Source: Actinomadura sp. NBRC 104425
GTDB taxonomy: Bacteria; Actinomycetota; Actinomycetes; Streptosporangiales; Streptosporangiaceae
Length of the DNA stretch: 64,000 nt
Direction: 5' to 3'
NCBI RefSeq assembly: GCF_030269545.1
Contig: NZ_BSTN01000023.1
Coordinates: 1-64,000 of the forward strand
Shown here: positions 27,758 to 41,736 of the stretch, one piece after another
How positions within the stretch are numbered: the first letter of the stretch is position 1
Layout: the number at the start of each line of letters is the position of its first letter
Position numbers and translations under genes: made by a program
The notes under the pieces: generated by a model
The model's database searches: none
Told to the model about the DNA's origin: nothing
Seen by the model: only the letters and a program-made list of their open reading frames with translations

Positions 27758-27847
27758 GTCGGTATCGGATCTGTCGGTGTCAGACCTGTCGGTGTCGGAT
27801 CTATCGGTATCGGATCTGTCGGTATCGGATCTGTCGGTATCGGATTT
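27758..27847. repeat. Six tandem 15-bp repeats
   Basis: Six units of consensus GTCGGTATCGGATCT run head to tail at 27758, 27773, 27788, 27803, 27818 and 27833, with 0-4 changes each. Because the unit is a multiple of three, frames stay open. On the minus strand it reads as a Ser-Asp-Thr-Asp-Arg pentapeptide in an ORF (TTG 27988 to 27683) whose stop overlaps the GGDEF-EAL start by 4 nt. The rest of that ORF looks non-coding, so I do not call it a gene, but copy number probably varies between strains. Confidence 0.85.
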
Positions 27848-27983
27848 CGATCGGACGATCGGGTAACGCCCGGCAGGTGGTGAATCGTGCCCCGCGCAGG
27901 GTTCGCGCTCGGGCTGCTGCGGACGCCGCGGGAGCGCCGGCAGTGGATCAGCGACGTTGCTGCAGTGCGGGATCACCGTGATG

Positions 27984-28019
27984 CTCAATGTACGTTCCGT
28001 AGGTCACGGAGCGATTGAG
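27984..28019. promoter_or_regulatory. Extended imperfect inverted repeat
   Basis: CTCAAT (27984-27989) pairs with ATTGAG (28014-28019). Inside it, CGTTCCGT (27993-28000) pairs with ACGGAGCG (28006-28013), with one G-U and a 5-nt loop AGGTC. The only bulge is three bases. It is either a structured RNA element or a regulator site in the 626-nt gap between the divergent GGDEF-EAL and lipoprotein genes. Confidence 0.45.
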
Positions 28020-28194
28020 GCTGAGCGTCCACCCGGCGACGAACGACCTCGTCCGGAATGCACTGGTCGTCCCGCCTGCCCGGCCGTACCGCCGTCTCCT
28101 GACGTTGTGTCACCACCGCGGTGCCCGCGCCCCGTCGAACATGATCGTACAGTCCGGGCTCACGGGGGTCGCGGCAAACGCGTGTAACGCCGAA

Positions 28195-28222
28195 AACGTC
28201 GAACACGTCGAACACGTCGAAA
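28195..28222. repeat. Three short 9-bp direct repeats
   Basis: Units of AACGTCGA/ACACGTCGA repeat three times upstream of the lipoprotein gene. Their period is 9 bp and they are nearly perfect. No protein is encoded; the meaning is unknown. The rest of 28020-28312 shows only the GAAGGGG ribosome site of the next gene. Confidence 0.5.
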
Positions 28223-28312
28223 CAGGCAACCCGGACACCGGTCCGCGGGAACGGGAATGCTGGAACGGGAACGCCGGACCATCCGTATTACGGAGAGACG
28301 AAGGGGCGTGCC

Positions 28313-29434
28313 ATGGGACTGCCGAGAGCGCACCGGCTTGCCGCAGCCGCCGCGGCCCTCCTGCTGGCCTCCGCCTGCTCGTCCGGCTCGGAAGGCGGCG
28401 GGCGGGGGGCGGCGAGCACGCCGCCGCCGCTGTCCGGCTCCCCCGGCGCGTCCGGACGGCAGACCGCGGCCGGGCTCGGCGAGCCCCGGGAGCTCGCCGG
28501 GAACCTGCGGGTGCCGTGGGCGATCGCGTTCCTGCCCGGCGGGGACGCTCTGGTGACCGAGCGCGACACCGCCCGGCTTTTGCGCGTCACGCCGCAAGGG
28601 CGGGTCGGCGAGATCGGGCGGGTCCCCGGCGTCGAACCGGGCGGCGAGGGCGGCCTGATGGGCGTGGCGGTGTCCCCGTCGTTCACCCGCGACCGGCTCG
28701 TCTACCTGTACTTCACCGCCGCGTCCGACAACCGGGTGGTGCGGTACCGGCTGGACGGCGCGCTCCGGGACGCCCGGCCGATCGTCACCGGCATCCCCAA
28801 GGGCGCCAACCACAACGGCGGCCGCCTCGCCTTCGGCCCCGACGGGATGCTCTACATCTCCACCGGCGAGGTGTACCGAGGGGAGCTGGCGCAGGACCGC
28901 GACTCGCTCGGAGGCAAGATCCTGCGGGTCACCCCCGACGGGCGGCCCGCGCCCGGCAACCCGTTCGGCACCCGCGTGTGGACCCTCGGCCACCGCAACG
29001 TGCAGGGCATGGCCTGGGACGACCAGGGCCGCATGTACGCCACCGAGTTCGGCCAGGACCGCTTCGACGAGGTCAACCGCATCGAGAAGGGCCGCAACTA
29101 CGGCTGGCCCGAGGTGGAGGGCTTCGGCGGCCGCTCCGGGTTCACCGACCCGCTGCTGACCTGGTCGACCGCGGAGGCGTCGCCGTCCGGCCTGGCCTAC
29201 GCCGGCGGGTCGCTGTGGGCGGCGGGCCTGCGCGGGCGGCGCCTGTGGCAGGTGCCGCTGGACGGCAGCGGCAGGGCCGGGCGGCCCGTCGCCCGTCTGG
29301 AGGACCGGTACGGCCGCCTGCGCGCCGTCGTCCGCGCCCCCGACGGCGCGCTGTGGGTCACCACCAGCAACCACGACGGCCGCGGCAGCCCCCGCTCGGG
29401 CGACGACAAGATCCTCGTCATCCCGGTCACCTGA
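28313..29434 (+). CDS. Glucose/sorbosone dehydrogenase-like lipoprotein
   Basis: A 373-residue lipoprotein. The signal peptide ends in the lipobox LASAC (Cys22). A six-bladed beta-propeller follows, with GNLRVPWAIAFLPGGDALVTER, shown in part, then EGGLMGVAVSP, NHNGGRLAFGPDGMLYISTGE, LGHRNVQGMAWD and NYGWPEVEGF. These are the PQQ-dependent aldose sugar dehydrogenase (YliI/Asd) blocks. Catalytic His and Arg candidates lie in NHNGGR and GHRN. It should be tethered outside the membrane; substrate and PQQ use are inferred. The ATG at 28313 follows GAAGGGG. It is monocistronic, convergent with gatB. Confidence 0.9.
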   Translation: MGLPRAHRLAAAAAALLLASACSSGSEGGGRGAASTPPPLSGSPGASGRQTAAGLGEPRELAGNLRVPWAIAFLPGGDALVTERDTARLLRVTPQGRVGEIGRVPGVEPGGEGGLMGVAVSPSFTRDRLVYLYFTAASDNRVVRYRLDGALRDARPIVTGIPKGANHNGGRLAFGPDGMLYISTGEVYRGELAQDRDSLGGKILRVTPDGRPAPGNPFGTRVWTLGHRNVQGMAWDDQGRMYATEFGQDRFDEVNRIEKGRNYGWPEVEGFGGRSGFTDPLLTWSTAEASPSGLAYAGGSLWAAGLRGRRLWQVPLDGSGRAGRPVARLEDRYGRLRAVVRAPDGALWVTTSNHDGRGSPRSGDDKILVIPVT

Positions 29435-29456
29435 GGGGAGCCGCCGGGTCGCCGAC

Positions 29457-29489
29457 GCGCCGGACGGCCGCGGCACGGCCGTCCGGCGC
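29457..29489. terminator. Hairpin between convergent lipoprotein and gatB genes
   Basis: Arms GCGCCGGACGGCCG (29457-29470) and CGGCCGTCCGGCGC (29476-29489) pair perfectly over 14 bp with a 5-nt loop. It lies between the two stop codons; no U-tract on either side. Confidence 0.7.
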
Positions 29490-29500
29490 GGGGCACCGGA

Positions 29501-31008
29501 TCAGGAGGCGCCGAGCTTGTCCAGGATCAGCTGGCGGGCGCGGCCCGCGTCGGCCTTGCCGCCGGTGGCGCGCATCACGGCGCCGACCAGGGCGCCCGCG
29601 GCCGCGACCTTGCCGCCGCGGACCTTGTCGGCCACGTCCGGGTTGTCGGCGATGGCCTGGTCGACGATGGCGGCCAGCTCCCCGTCATCGCTGACGATCT
29701 TCAGGTTGCGGGCGGCGACGACCTCGTCCGGGCCGCCCTCGCCGGCCAGCACGCCCTCGAACACCTGGCGGGCCAGCTTGTCGTTCAGCTCGCCGGCGTC
29801 CACCATCGCCTGCACCCGGGCGACCTGCGCGGGCGTGATCGGCAGGTCGGCCAGTTCCACGCCCTGCTCGGTGGCGCGGCGGGACAGCTCGTTCATCCAC
29901 CACTTGCGGGCGGCGGCGGGCGAGGCGCCCGCGACGACGGTCTGCTCGATCAGGTCGAGGGCGCCGGCGTTGACGACGTCCCGCAGCTCCAGGTCGGACA
30001 GGCCCCACTCGCGCTGCACGCGGCGGCGGCGCGCGGCGGGCAGCTCGGGCAGGCTGCGGCGCAGCTCCTCCACCCACTCGCGGGACGGCGCCATCGGCAC
30101 CAGGTCCGGCTCGGGGAAGTAGCGGTAGTCCTGCGCCTCCTCCTTGCTGCGGCCCGCGGTGGTGGTGCCGGTGTCCTCGTGGAAGTGCCGGGTCTCCTGC
30201 ACGACCCGGCCGCCCGAGGCCAGCACGGCGGCCTGCCGCTCGATCTCGTGCCGGACGGCGCGCTCGACCGACCGCAGCGAGTTGACGTTCTTGGTCTCGG
30301 TGCGGGTGCCCCACTCCGACGCGCCGCGCGGCATCAGCGACACGTTCACGTCGCAGCGCATCGAGCCCTGCTCCATGCGCACGTCCGACACGCCGAGGGC
30401 GCGCACCAGCTCGCGCAGCTCGGTGGCGTACGCGCGGGCCACCTGCGGGGCCTTGTCGCCGGTCGCGGTGATCGGCTTGGTGACGATCTCGACCAGCGGG
30501 ATGCCCGCCCGGTTGTAGTCGACCAGCGAGTGGTCGGCCCCGTGGATGCGGCCCGTGGCACCGCCGACGTGCAGCGACTTGCCGGTGTCCTCCTCCATGT
30601 GGACGCGCTCGATGCCGATGCGGTAGGTCTCGCCGTCCACCTCCACGTCCAGGTGGCCGTCGACGCACAGCGGCTCGTCGTACTGCGAGATCTGAAAGTT
30701 CTTCGGCATGTCCGGATAGAAGTAGTTCTTCCGGGCGAACCGGCACCACTCCACGATCTCGCAGTTGAGCGCCAGGCCGATCTTGATGATGCCCTCGATC
30801 GCGGCCCGGTTGGTGACCGGCAGCGCGCCGGGCAGGCCGAGGCAGACCGGGCAGACCTGGGTGTTGGGCGGGGCGCCGAACGTGGTCGGGCAGCCGCAGA
30901 ACATCTTGGACGCCGTGCCCAGCTCGATGTGGGTCTCCACGCCCAGCACCGGCTCGTAGCGGGCCAGCGCCTCGTCGTAGTCCATCAACGCCGCCTGCGA
31001 CATGGTGG

Positions 31009-31012
<4 letters not shown>
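29501..31012 (-). CDS. gatB: Asp/Glu-tRNA amidotransferase subunit B
   Basis: A 503-residue GatB, which activates Glu-tRNA(Gln) (and Asp-tRNA(Asn)) for amidation. Motifs: [15 protein letters not shown], a zinc site with [10 protein letters not shown] and CPVCLGLPG (four Cys), [22 protein letters not shown] and the YqeY-like C-terminal domain for tRNA binding ([19 protein letters not shown] in part). The ATG at 31012 overlaps the gatA stop (ATGA), so the two are translationally coupled. The frame continues upstream inside gatA, but that is out of phase with gatA and spurious. It supplies Gln-tRNA for the tRNA-Gln in this window. Confidence 0.96.
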
Positions 31013-32517
<1,505 letters not shown>

Positions 32518-32520
32518 CGC

Positions 32521-32820
32521 TCACGCCTCCTCGTCCAGGATCCGCGGGACCCGGAAGCGCTGCTCCTCGGCCGCCGGGGCGCCCGCCAGCGCCTGCTCGG
32601 GCGTCAGCGAGGGCCGGACCTCGTCGGCCCGGTACACGTTGGTCAGCGGCAGCGCGTGCGAGGTCGGCGGGATGTCCTGCGCCGCGACCTCCTGCACCCG
32701 CGCGACCGCGGAGATGATCTGGTCGAGCTGGGCGGCGAAGTGGTCGAGTTCGTCCTCGCCGAGCGCCAGCCGGGACAGCCGGGCGAGGTGCGCCACCTCG
32801 TCACGGGTGATGGCGGTCAT
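32521..32820 (-). CDS. gatC: Asp/Glu-tRNA amidotransferase subunit C
   Basis: A 99-residue GatC that wraps around and stabilises Gat[22 protein letters not shown] at the N-terminus is followed by [28 protein letters not shown] and a C-terminal FRVPRIL. The ATG at 32820 fits the family start. It is first in the gatCAB operon and ends 3 nt before gatA. The 133-nt gap upstream should contain the operon promoter; none stood out. Confidence 0.95.
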   Translation of the reverse strand: MTAITRDEVAHLARLSRLALGEDELDHFAAQLDQIISAVARVQEVAAQDIPPTSHALPLTNVYRADEVRPSLTPEQALAGAPAAEEQRFRVPRILDEEA

Positions 32821-32953
32821 CTGGAAAACCGTTCCTGAGATCGGATTGGGTTCCCTGCCATCCTATGGGTCCCGCAGGCCACGGCCGACGCGTTCGCCGT
32901 CCCGCGCGCCGGGCGCCGGGCCTTCGCCGGGCGGCGCAGTTTCGGACGGCGGT

Positions 32954-35041
32954 TCAGGCGGCGGGTTCGGGGGCGCGCTGCATGCGGCGGCGCAGCCAGT
33001 CGGTGGCGGTGGCGGCGTCCATGGGGCGGCCGAAGTACCAGCCCTGGGCGGCGTCGCAGCCCATCTCGCGCAGCATGCTCGCGGTCTGCGGGTCCTCGAC
33101 GCCCTCGGCCACCGAGCGCAGGCCGAGCGTGCGGACCAGGTCGACGGTGGAGCGGACGATCACCGCGTCGTCGGGCGAGCGGGTCAGCCGCCGCACGAAC
33201 GAGGCGTCGATCTTGATCTCCTCCACCGGCAGCCGCTTCAGCCGGACCAGCGACGAGTAGCCGGTGCCGAAGTCGTCCAGGCTGAGCGGGATGCCGAGCT
33301 CGGCCAGCGCGCCGACGGTGTCGGAGGCGTAGGCGGGCTCGTTCATCAGGATCCGCTCGGTGATCTCCAGCTGCAGGGCGGCGGTGGGCAGGCCGCGGGC
33401 GAGCAGCCCGCTCTCGATCGTCTCGGTGAGGCCGGTGTCGAACAGGTCGCGGCCGGAGGCGTTCACCGCGACCTGGACGGTCAGGTCGTCGCGCCACCAG
33501 GCGGCGGCCTGCGCCAGGGCGGCGTCCACCACGTAGTGGGTGATGGAGCGCATCAGGTACGTCTGCTCGGCGATCGGCAGGAAATGCTCGGGCTCCAGCA
33601 CGCCCTTGTCGGGATGGCGCCAGCGCACCAGCGCCTCCATGCCGACCAGCTGCCCGTCGTGCAGGGACACCTTGGGCTGGTAGAACAGCTCCAGCTCGCC
33701 GCGGTCGATGGCGCGGCGCAGGTCGCCCAGCATGCTCAGCCGGGCCGGGGAGTTGCGGTCCTTGTCGGGCGAGTAGACCTCGACGCCCGAACGGCCCTCC
33801 TTGGCGTGGTACATCGCCACGTCGGCGCGCTGCAGCAGCAGCTCGAAGTCGGGGGCGTGGTCGGGGAACAGCGCGATGCCGACGCTGCCCTCCAGGTCGA
33901 ACGACATGCCGTCCAGCCGGACCGGCTCGCCGAGCGCGGCGCGCAGCCGGGCGGCGACCTCGCGGGCCGCGGCGATGTCGCGGACGGCGGGCAGCAGCAC
34001 GGCGAACTCGTCGCCGCCGAGCCGGGCCACCAGGTCGCCGGGCCGCACGCTGTGGGTGAGGCGGTGCGCCACCAGCTGCAGCAGCCGGTCGCCGGTCGCG
34101 TGGCCGAGGGTGTCGTTGACCTCTTTGAACCGATCCAAATCCAGCAGGAAGAGGCCGACGCGGGCCTCCTGGCCGGCGCTCCTGCCGCGGGACGCGGCGC
34201 GGGCGGCGGCGGCGCGGGCCTCGGCCAGCGACTCCTCGGTGCGCAGGGTCAGCATCTTGCGGTTGGGCAGGCCGGTCAGCCCGTCGTGCAGGGCCTGGTG
34301 CTCGCGGCGCACCGAGGCCGAGGCGTTGAGGTAGACGGCGATGAACGGCAGCAGGATGAGCGGGACGAACGCGGCGGACCGGTCCATCGCCACGACGACC
34401 AGCGGCGCCAGCGCCAGCAGCGCCAGGTGCACCAGGATCTGGTAGCCCAGGTCCTGGTGCAGCGCCTTGAGCAGGGACACCCGCTCGTGCAGCGCGACCG
34501 CGGCGCCGACGAGGCCGTCGTTGCAGACGAAGTAGACCGCCCCGGCCGCGGCGATCGCCGGCAGGTCGCCGCCCCGGGGCAGCCACAGGTCCGTCGGGCT
34601 CGGGTGGACGCCGAACAGCGCCAGCGTCCCGTAGGCGGCGGCCAGGCTGAGGGTGTACTGGGCGGCGTTGAACGCGATGCGGTGCGGGGTGCGGCCGCGC
34701 AGCACGCCGCAGGCGACCACGGCGGCCGCCTGCAGCGCCGCGGCGATGGGCAGCCCCGCGTACAGCAGGGCCGCGAACGAGAAGGTCGTGGAGGTGGTGG
34801 CGCCGTGGTTCCCGGTGGAGCCGGGGGTGATGATCGGCCGCAGCTCGCCGAAGACGATGAAGGCGGCCAGGATCCAGAACACCGGGTTGCGCGCCAGCGC
34901 GTCGACCTGCGCGCCGGACATGCCCGCCAGGGCGGCCGCGAACACGGCGGCGCCCGCGACGGTGACGACCGCGAAGTAGATCCACAGCGGGGAGCCCCGG
35001 CGCGGCACGGTGTTCCGCGTGTTGTTCGGGTCCTTCATCAC
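32954..35041 (-). CDS. Membrane GGDEF-EAL cyclic-di-GMP protein
   Basis: A 695-residue protein. About eight membrane helices fill residues 15-255. The GGDEF domain then starts at HDGLTGLPNRKML, with an intact LGGDEFAVLL near residue 341. The EAL domain has GMEALVRWRH near 467, followed by DDFGTGYSSL and EGVEDPQTASML. Both active sites look complete. There is no PAS domain, unlike the larger paralogue at 24621, so input probably comes through the membrane part. The ATG at 35041 is the second codon pair choice (MMKDP). It is downstream of ligA on the same strand, with a 276-nt gap suggesting its own promoter. Confidence 0.93.
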   Translation of the reverse strand: MMKDPNNTRNTVPRRGSPLWIYFAVVTVAGAAVFAAALAGMSGAQVDALARNPVFWILAAFIVFGELRPIITPGSTGNHGATTSTTFSFAALLYAGLPIAAALQAAAVVACGVLRGRTPHRIAFNAAQYTLSLAAAYGTLALFGVHPSPTDLWLPRGGDLPAIAAAGAVYFVCNDGLVGAAVALHERVSLLKALHQDLGYQILVHLALLALAPLVVVAMDRSAAFVPLILLPFIAVYLNASASVRREHQALHDGLTGLPNRKMLTLRTEESLAEARAAAARAASRGRSAGQEARVGLFLLDLDRFKEVNDTLGHATGDRLLQLVAHRLTHSVRPGDLVARLGGDEFAVLLPAVRDIAAAREVAARLRAALGEPVRLDGMSFDLEGSVGIALFPDHAPDFELLLQRADVAMYHAKEGRSGVEVYSPDKDRNSPARLSMLGDLRRAIDRGELELFYQPKVSLHDGQLVGMEALVRWRHPDKGVLEPEHFLPIAEQTYLMRSITHYVVDAALAQAAAWWRDDLTVQVAVNASGRDLFDTGLTETIESGLLARGLPTAALQLEITERILMNEPAYASDTVGALAELGIPLSLDDFGTGYSSLVRLKRLPVEEIKIDASFVRRLTRSPDDAVIVRSTVDLVRTLGLRSVAEGVEDPQTASMLREMGCDAAQGWYFGRPMDAATATDWLRRRMQRAPEPAA

Positions 35042-35317
35042 ATCCTCGAAGGGTCGGCAACCGCCCCCCGGTCGGCCGCGGGTCCGTGGTCACCGCCGGC
35101 TTCGTCGCCGGCGGCATGGGCCCGTCCCCCGTTCTGTGACGAGCGGAGGCTCGGGAGGGTCGTGATGACTGGGAAGGGTACGGCCTTTGCTCAACTTCGC
35201 GAAACCGGTTGCGTACGTTCCGTTATTCCCTTTCCGCTCCAGTCCACTACCCCTACGTAGCGACATCGTACCCCTGGGTAACCCGATACTGGTTAACCTT
35301 GCAACGAGTACGGGCGG

Positions 35318-38612
<3,295 letters not shown>

Positions 38613-38670
38613 CGTCACGCCCGGATACCCTAGCCAACCCTCGGACCGCACGAACGGCCTGAACGAGGCG

Positions 38671-39489
38671 TCACAGGAGCCCGGCCAGGGCGTCCAGACG
38701 GCGCAGGGTGGCGTCCTGCGGCTCGGTCGACAGGTTGAACAGGATCTCGTCGACGCCCGCGGCCGCGAGCTCGTCGACCGCCTTGCGCTCGCCGGGCACG
38801 CTGAACACCGTGACCGGCACGCGCCGCCCGGCCCGCTCGCGCAGCTCGGCGACCTGCCGGGCCAGATCGTCGGTGCCGCGCCCGTAGATCGGCAGCCACC
38901 CGTCGCCGAAGTCGATCACCCGGTCGAACGTGGTGGGGCCGGAGCCGCCCACCATCACGGGCGGGTGCGGGTCCTGCACCGGCTTGGGGTAGCTGAAGAC
39001 GGGGTCGAAGTCGACGAACTCGCCGTGGAACTCGGCCTCCTCGGCGGTCCACAGCTCCTTGATCGCCAGCACGCGCTCGCGCATCAGCCGCATGCGGGTG
39101 CGCGGGTCGGTGCCGTGGTTGCGCATCTCCTCGCGGTTCCAGCCCGCGCCGACGCCGAGGACGGCGCGTCCGCCGGAGACCCGGTCCAGCGAGGCCAGCT
39201 CCTTGGCCAGGACGATCGGGTCGCGCTGGATCACCAGGGCGATGCCGGTGCCGACGCGCAGCCGCTCGGTCACCGCCGCCGCGGCGGTCAGCGTCACGAA
39301 CGGGTCCAGGGTGCGGTAGTAGTGGCGCGGCAGCTCGCCGCCGCCCGGCCACGGGCTCTCCCGCTTGACGGGGATGTGGGTGTGCTCGGCCACGTACAGG
39401 GAGCCGAACCCCCGCTCTTCCAGGGCCCGCCCCAGGGCCGCCGGGCCGATTCCCTCGTCGGTCACGAACGTGGACACGCCGAACTGCAC
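38671..39489 (-). CDS. LLM-class F420-dependent oxidoreductase
   Basis: A 272-residue luciferase-like TIM-barrel enzyme of the type that uses F420 in actinomycetes. VQFGVSTFVTDEGIGPAAL begins the barrel; SLYVAEHTHIP, LRVGTGIALVIQRDP, ELASLDRVSGGRAVLGVGAGWNREE in part, and VMVGGSGPTTFDRVID are characteristic. The start is GTG 39489 after AAAGGAC; the longer open frame upstream runs through mnmA and is spurious. It is 29 nt downstream of mnmA and probably co-transcribed with it. The substrate is unknown. Confidence 0.88.
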   Translation of the reverse strand: MQFGVSTFVTDEGIGPAALGRALEERGFGSLYVAEHTHIPVKRESPWPGGGELPRHYYRTLDPFVTLTAAAAVTERLRVGTGIALVIQRDPIVLAKELASLDRVSGGRAVLGVGAGWNREEMRNHGTDPRTRMRLMRERVLAIKELWTAEEAEFHGEFVDFDPVFSYPKPVQDPHPPVMVGGSGPTTFDRVIDFGDGWLPIYGRGTDDLARQVAELRERAGRRVPVTVFSVPGERKAVDELAAAGVDEILFNLSTEPQDATLRRLDALAGLL

Positions 39490-39518
39490 GAGTCGTCCTT
39501 TCGACTGGGCGCGCCGCC

Positions 39519-40595
39519 TCAGACGGCGACGCGCGCGGTGGTGGCGATGGTGGAGGAGCCCAGGACGCGGTCGCCGTCGTACAGGACGGCGGCCTGCCCG
39601 GCGGCCACGCCCCGCGCGGGGCGGGCGAGTTTGATGCGGACCGTGTCGCCCTCGGTCTCGGCGACGCAGTCGTGCACCTCCCCGTGCGCGCGCAGTTGCA
39701 CCTGGCACGGCAGCGGCCCCGCCGGGGGCTCCGACAGCCAGACGGGGCGCTCCCCCACGATCTCGTCGACGTCCAGGGCCTCGCGGGGGCCGACCGTGAC
39801 GGTGTTGGTCACCGGCGAGACGTCGAGCACGTAGCGGGGGCGGCCGTCCGGGGCCGGGGTGCCGATGCGCAGCCCCCTGCGCTGCCCCACGGTGTAGGCG
39901 TACGCGCCCTCGTGCTCGCCCACCGTGTTGCCGTCCTGGTCGACGATGGGGCCGGGGGCGCTGCCCAGCCGCTCGGCCAAAAAGCGCCGCGTGTCGCCGT
40001 CGGCGATGAAGCAGATGTCGTGGCTGTCGGGCTTGTCGGCCACCTGCAGGCCGCGCCGCTGCGCCTCGGCGCGGATGTCGGCCTTGGTGGTGTCGCCCAG
40101 AGGGAACATGGCGTGCGCCAGCTGCTCGGGCGTGCACACCGCCAGCACGTAGGACTGGTCCTTGGCCGCGTCCACGCCCCGGCGCAGCACGCCGCCGTCC
40201 CAGCGGGCGTAGTGGCCGGTGCAGACCGCGTCGAAGCCGAGCGCCAGCGCGCGGTCCAGCAGCGCCGCGAACTTGATCTTCTCGTTGCAGCGCAGGCACG
40301 GGTTGGGCGTGCGGCCCGCCGCGTACTCGCTGACGAAGTCCTCGACCACGTCGCGGTGGAACCGCTCAGCCAGGTCCCACACGTAGAACGGGATGCCGAT
40401 GACGTCCGCGGCGCGGCGGGCGTCGCGGGAGTCCTCCAGCGTGCAGCAGCCGCGGGCGCCCGTGCGGTACGACTGCGGGTTGCTGGACAGGGCCATGTGG
40501 ACCCCGGTGACATCGTGCCCGGCCTCGGCGGCGCGCGCGGCGGCCACGGCGGAGTCGACGCCACCCGACATGGCGGCGAGTACGCGCAAAGTCAT
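39519..40595 (-). CDS. mnmA: tRNA 2-thiouridine(34) synthase
   Basis: A 358-residue enzyme that thiolates U34 in the anticodon of tRNA-Glu, -Gln and -Lys. PP-loop [10 protein letters not shown] is at the N-terminus. The catalytic Cys lies in [14 protein letters not shown], and the second (persulfide-carrying) Cys in [19 protein letters not shown] and a C-terminal beta domain complete the fold. The ATG at 40595 follows GGAGGTGTT. Its likely sulfur donor is the cysteine desulfurase at 41737, on the same strand but separated by an oppositely oriented gene. Confidence 0.96.
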   Translation of the reverse strand: MTLRVLAAMSGGVDSAVAAARAAEAGHDVTGVHMALSSNPQSYRTGARGCCTLEDSRDARRAADVIGIPFYVWDLAERFHRDVVEDFVSEYAAGRTPNPCLRCNEKIKFAALLDRALALGFDAVCTGHYARWDGGVLRRGVDAAKDQSYVLAVCTPEQLAHAMFPLGDTTKADIRAEAQRRGLQVADKPDSHDICFIADGDTRRFLAERLGSAPGPIVDQDGNTVGEHEGAYAYTVGQRRGLRIGTPAPDGRPRYVLDVSPVTNTVTVGPREALDVDEIVGERPVWLSEPPAGPLPCQVQLRAHGEVHDCVAETEGDTVRIKLARPARGVAAGQAAVLYDGDRVLGSSTIATTARVAV

Positions 40596-40658
40596 AACAC
40601 CTCCAGCCTATGCAGCGGCGGCGGGACGCCGGGCATTCCGCGTACGATGACATCCGCT

Positions 40659-41696
40659 ATGGGAATCTTCCGCCGTCCTCGTGACACGTCCGCGCCTGCC
40701 GCCGCGCCGGCGATCGCCGACTTCTGGGCGTGGTGGCCGCAGGTCCGGCCGGAGATAGAGAAGCGGCTCGGCGACGGTCTGTCCACCGAGACGGTCGAGG
40801 AGCTGTCCCGCCGCGTCCACAAGATCCACCCGGGGCTGCAGTGGGAGATCGGCGGGGGCGACGACAACCCGCCCGCGCTGACGATCACCGGCGGCGGCGA
40901 CCCCGAGCTGCGCGGGCTGGCCGAGCGGTGGTGCCGCGCCGCCCCCGCCGACGCCGGCGGCTGGCGCTTCCACCCGGCGCGGCAGGCCGACCCGCAGATG
41001 CTCGACCAGCGGCTGGTGCTGGGCGACCACGAGTTCGACCTGGAGTACGTGCGGTTCGGGATGCGCGCCGACCAGGGCCGCGCCCGCGTGCATGTGACCG
41101 CCTACCACCCCGACTTCCTGTTCGTGGCCGAGGAGCAGCGGCTGCGGGTCGCGCTGCACGTGCTGGACTGGGCGCTCGGCGAGGACGACGTGGCCCGCTG
41201 GATCGGCGACGTGGCGATCGCCACCGAGGCGCCGATGGACGCGATGCCGCCCGCCGTGCTGCCCGCGGTGGTGGAGCAGATCGCCGAGCCGTTCCGCGAG
41301 CCGACCTGGCTGAACGGCGAGACGCGCACCCCGCGCGGCCATCCGGCCCGGCTGGACGCCCGGTTCCCGCTGCACCGCCAGGACTACCCGCTGTGCGACC
41401 TGCATGTGGCGATCACCGTGCCGTACGCCAACAGCAACCCCGACCGGCTGCCGGTGGAGCCGTCGGCGGGCGCGCTGCGCGAGTTCGAAAAGCGGCTGTC
41501 TGCGCTGGGCGACCGCGCGGTGCTGGCGGTCCGCGAGACCGGCGACGGGCTGCGGGTGTTCCACCTGTACGCCGACCCCGACTCCGGGGTGATCGCCGAG
41601 CTGGACCAGCTGGCGGCGGGCTGGACGGAGGGCAAGGCCAAGGTGGCCTCCACCAGCGACCCCGGCTGGCGCACCCTCGCCCCCTACCGGCCGTAG
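40659..41696 (+). CDS. DUF695-like protein of unknown function
   Basis: A 345-residue soluble protein starting MGIFRRPRDTSAPAAAP. FWAWWPQVRPEIEKRLGDG, HKIHPGLQWEIGGGDDNPPALTI in part, and LEYVRFGMRADQGR resemble actinobacterial proteins annotated with DUF695 or related domains. The second half (CDLHVAITVPYANSN) may be a second domain. No catalytic motif is visible. The ATG at 40659 follows a -10-like TACGAT (40643-40648) with little space for a Shine-Dalgarno. It is divergent from mnmA and splits mnmA from the cysteine desulfurase. Confidence 0.65.
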   Translation: MGIFRRPRDTSAPAAAPAIADFWAWWPQVRPEIEKRLGDGLSTETVEELSRRVHKIHPGLQWEIGGGDDNPPALTITGGGDPELRGLAERWCRAAPADAGGWRFHPARQADPQMLDQRLVLGDHEFDLEYVRFGMRADQGRARVHVTAYHPDFLFVAEEQRLRVALHVLDWALGEDDVARWIGDVAIATEAPMDAMPPAVLPAVVEQIAEPFREPTWLNGETRTPRGHPARLDARFPLHRQDYPLCDLHVAITVPYANSNPDRLPVEPSAGALREFEKRLSALGDRAVLAVRETGDGLRVFHLYADPDSGVIAELDQLAAGWTEGKAKVASTSDPGWRTLAPYRP

Positions 41697-41736
41697 GCGG
41701 TCCTCAAGGCGGTCTCGGCAGGCGGGTGCGGCCGGG

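Noticed and set aside
27758-27847. Tandem repeats as a CRISPR array
   Set aside because: Units are 15 bp and contiguous with no spacers; no cas genes.
27683-27988. Minus-strand ORF with the SDTDR repeat as a protein-coding gene
   Set aside because: TTG start with no ribosome site and non-coding-looking flanks; listed as a repeat with a finding instead.
38671-40299. LLM oxidoreductase fused to an upstream 270-residue region
   Set aside because: The upstream part is antiphase to mnmA. GTG 39489 with AAAGGAC begins the conserved barrel.
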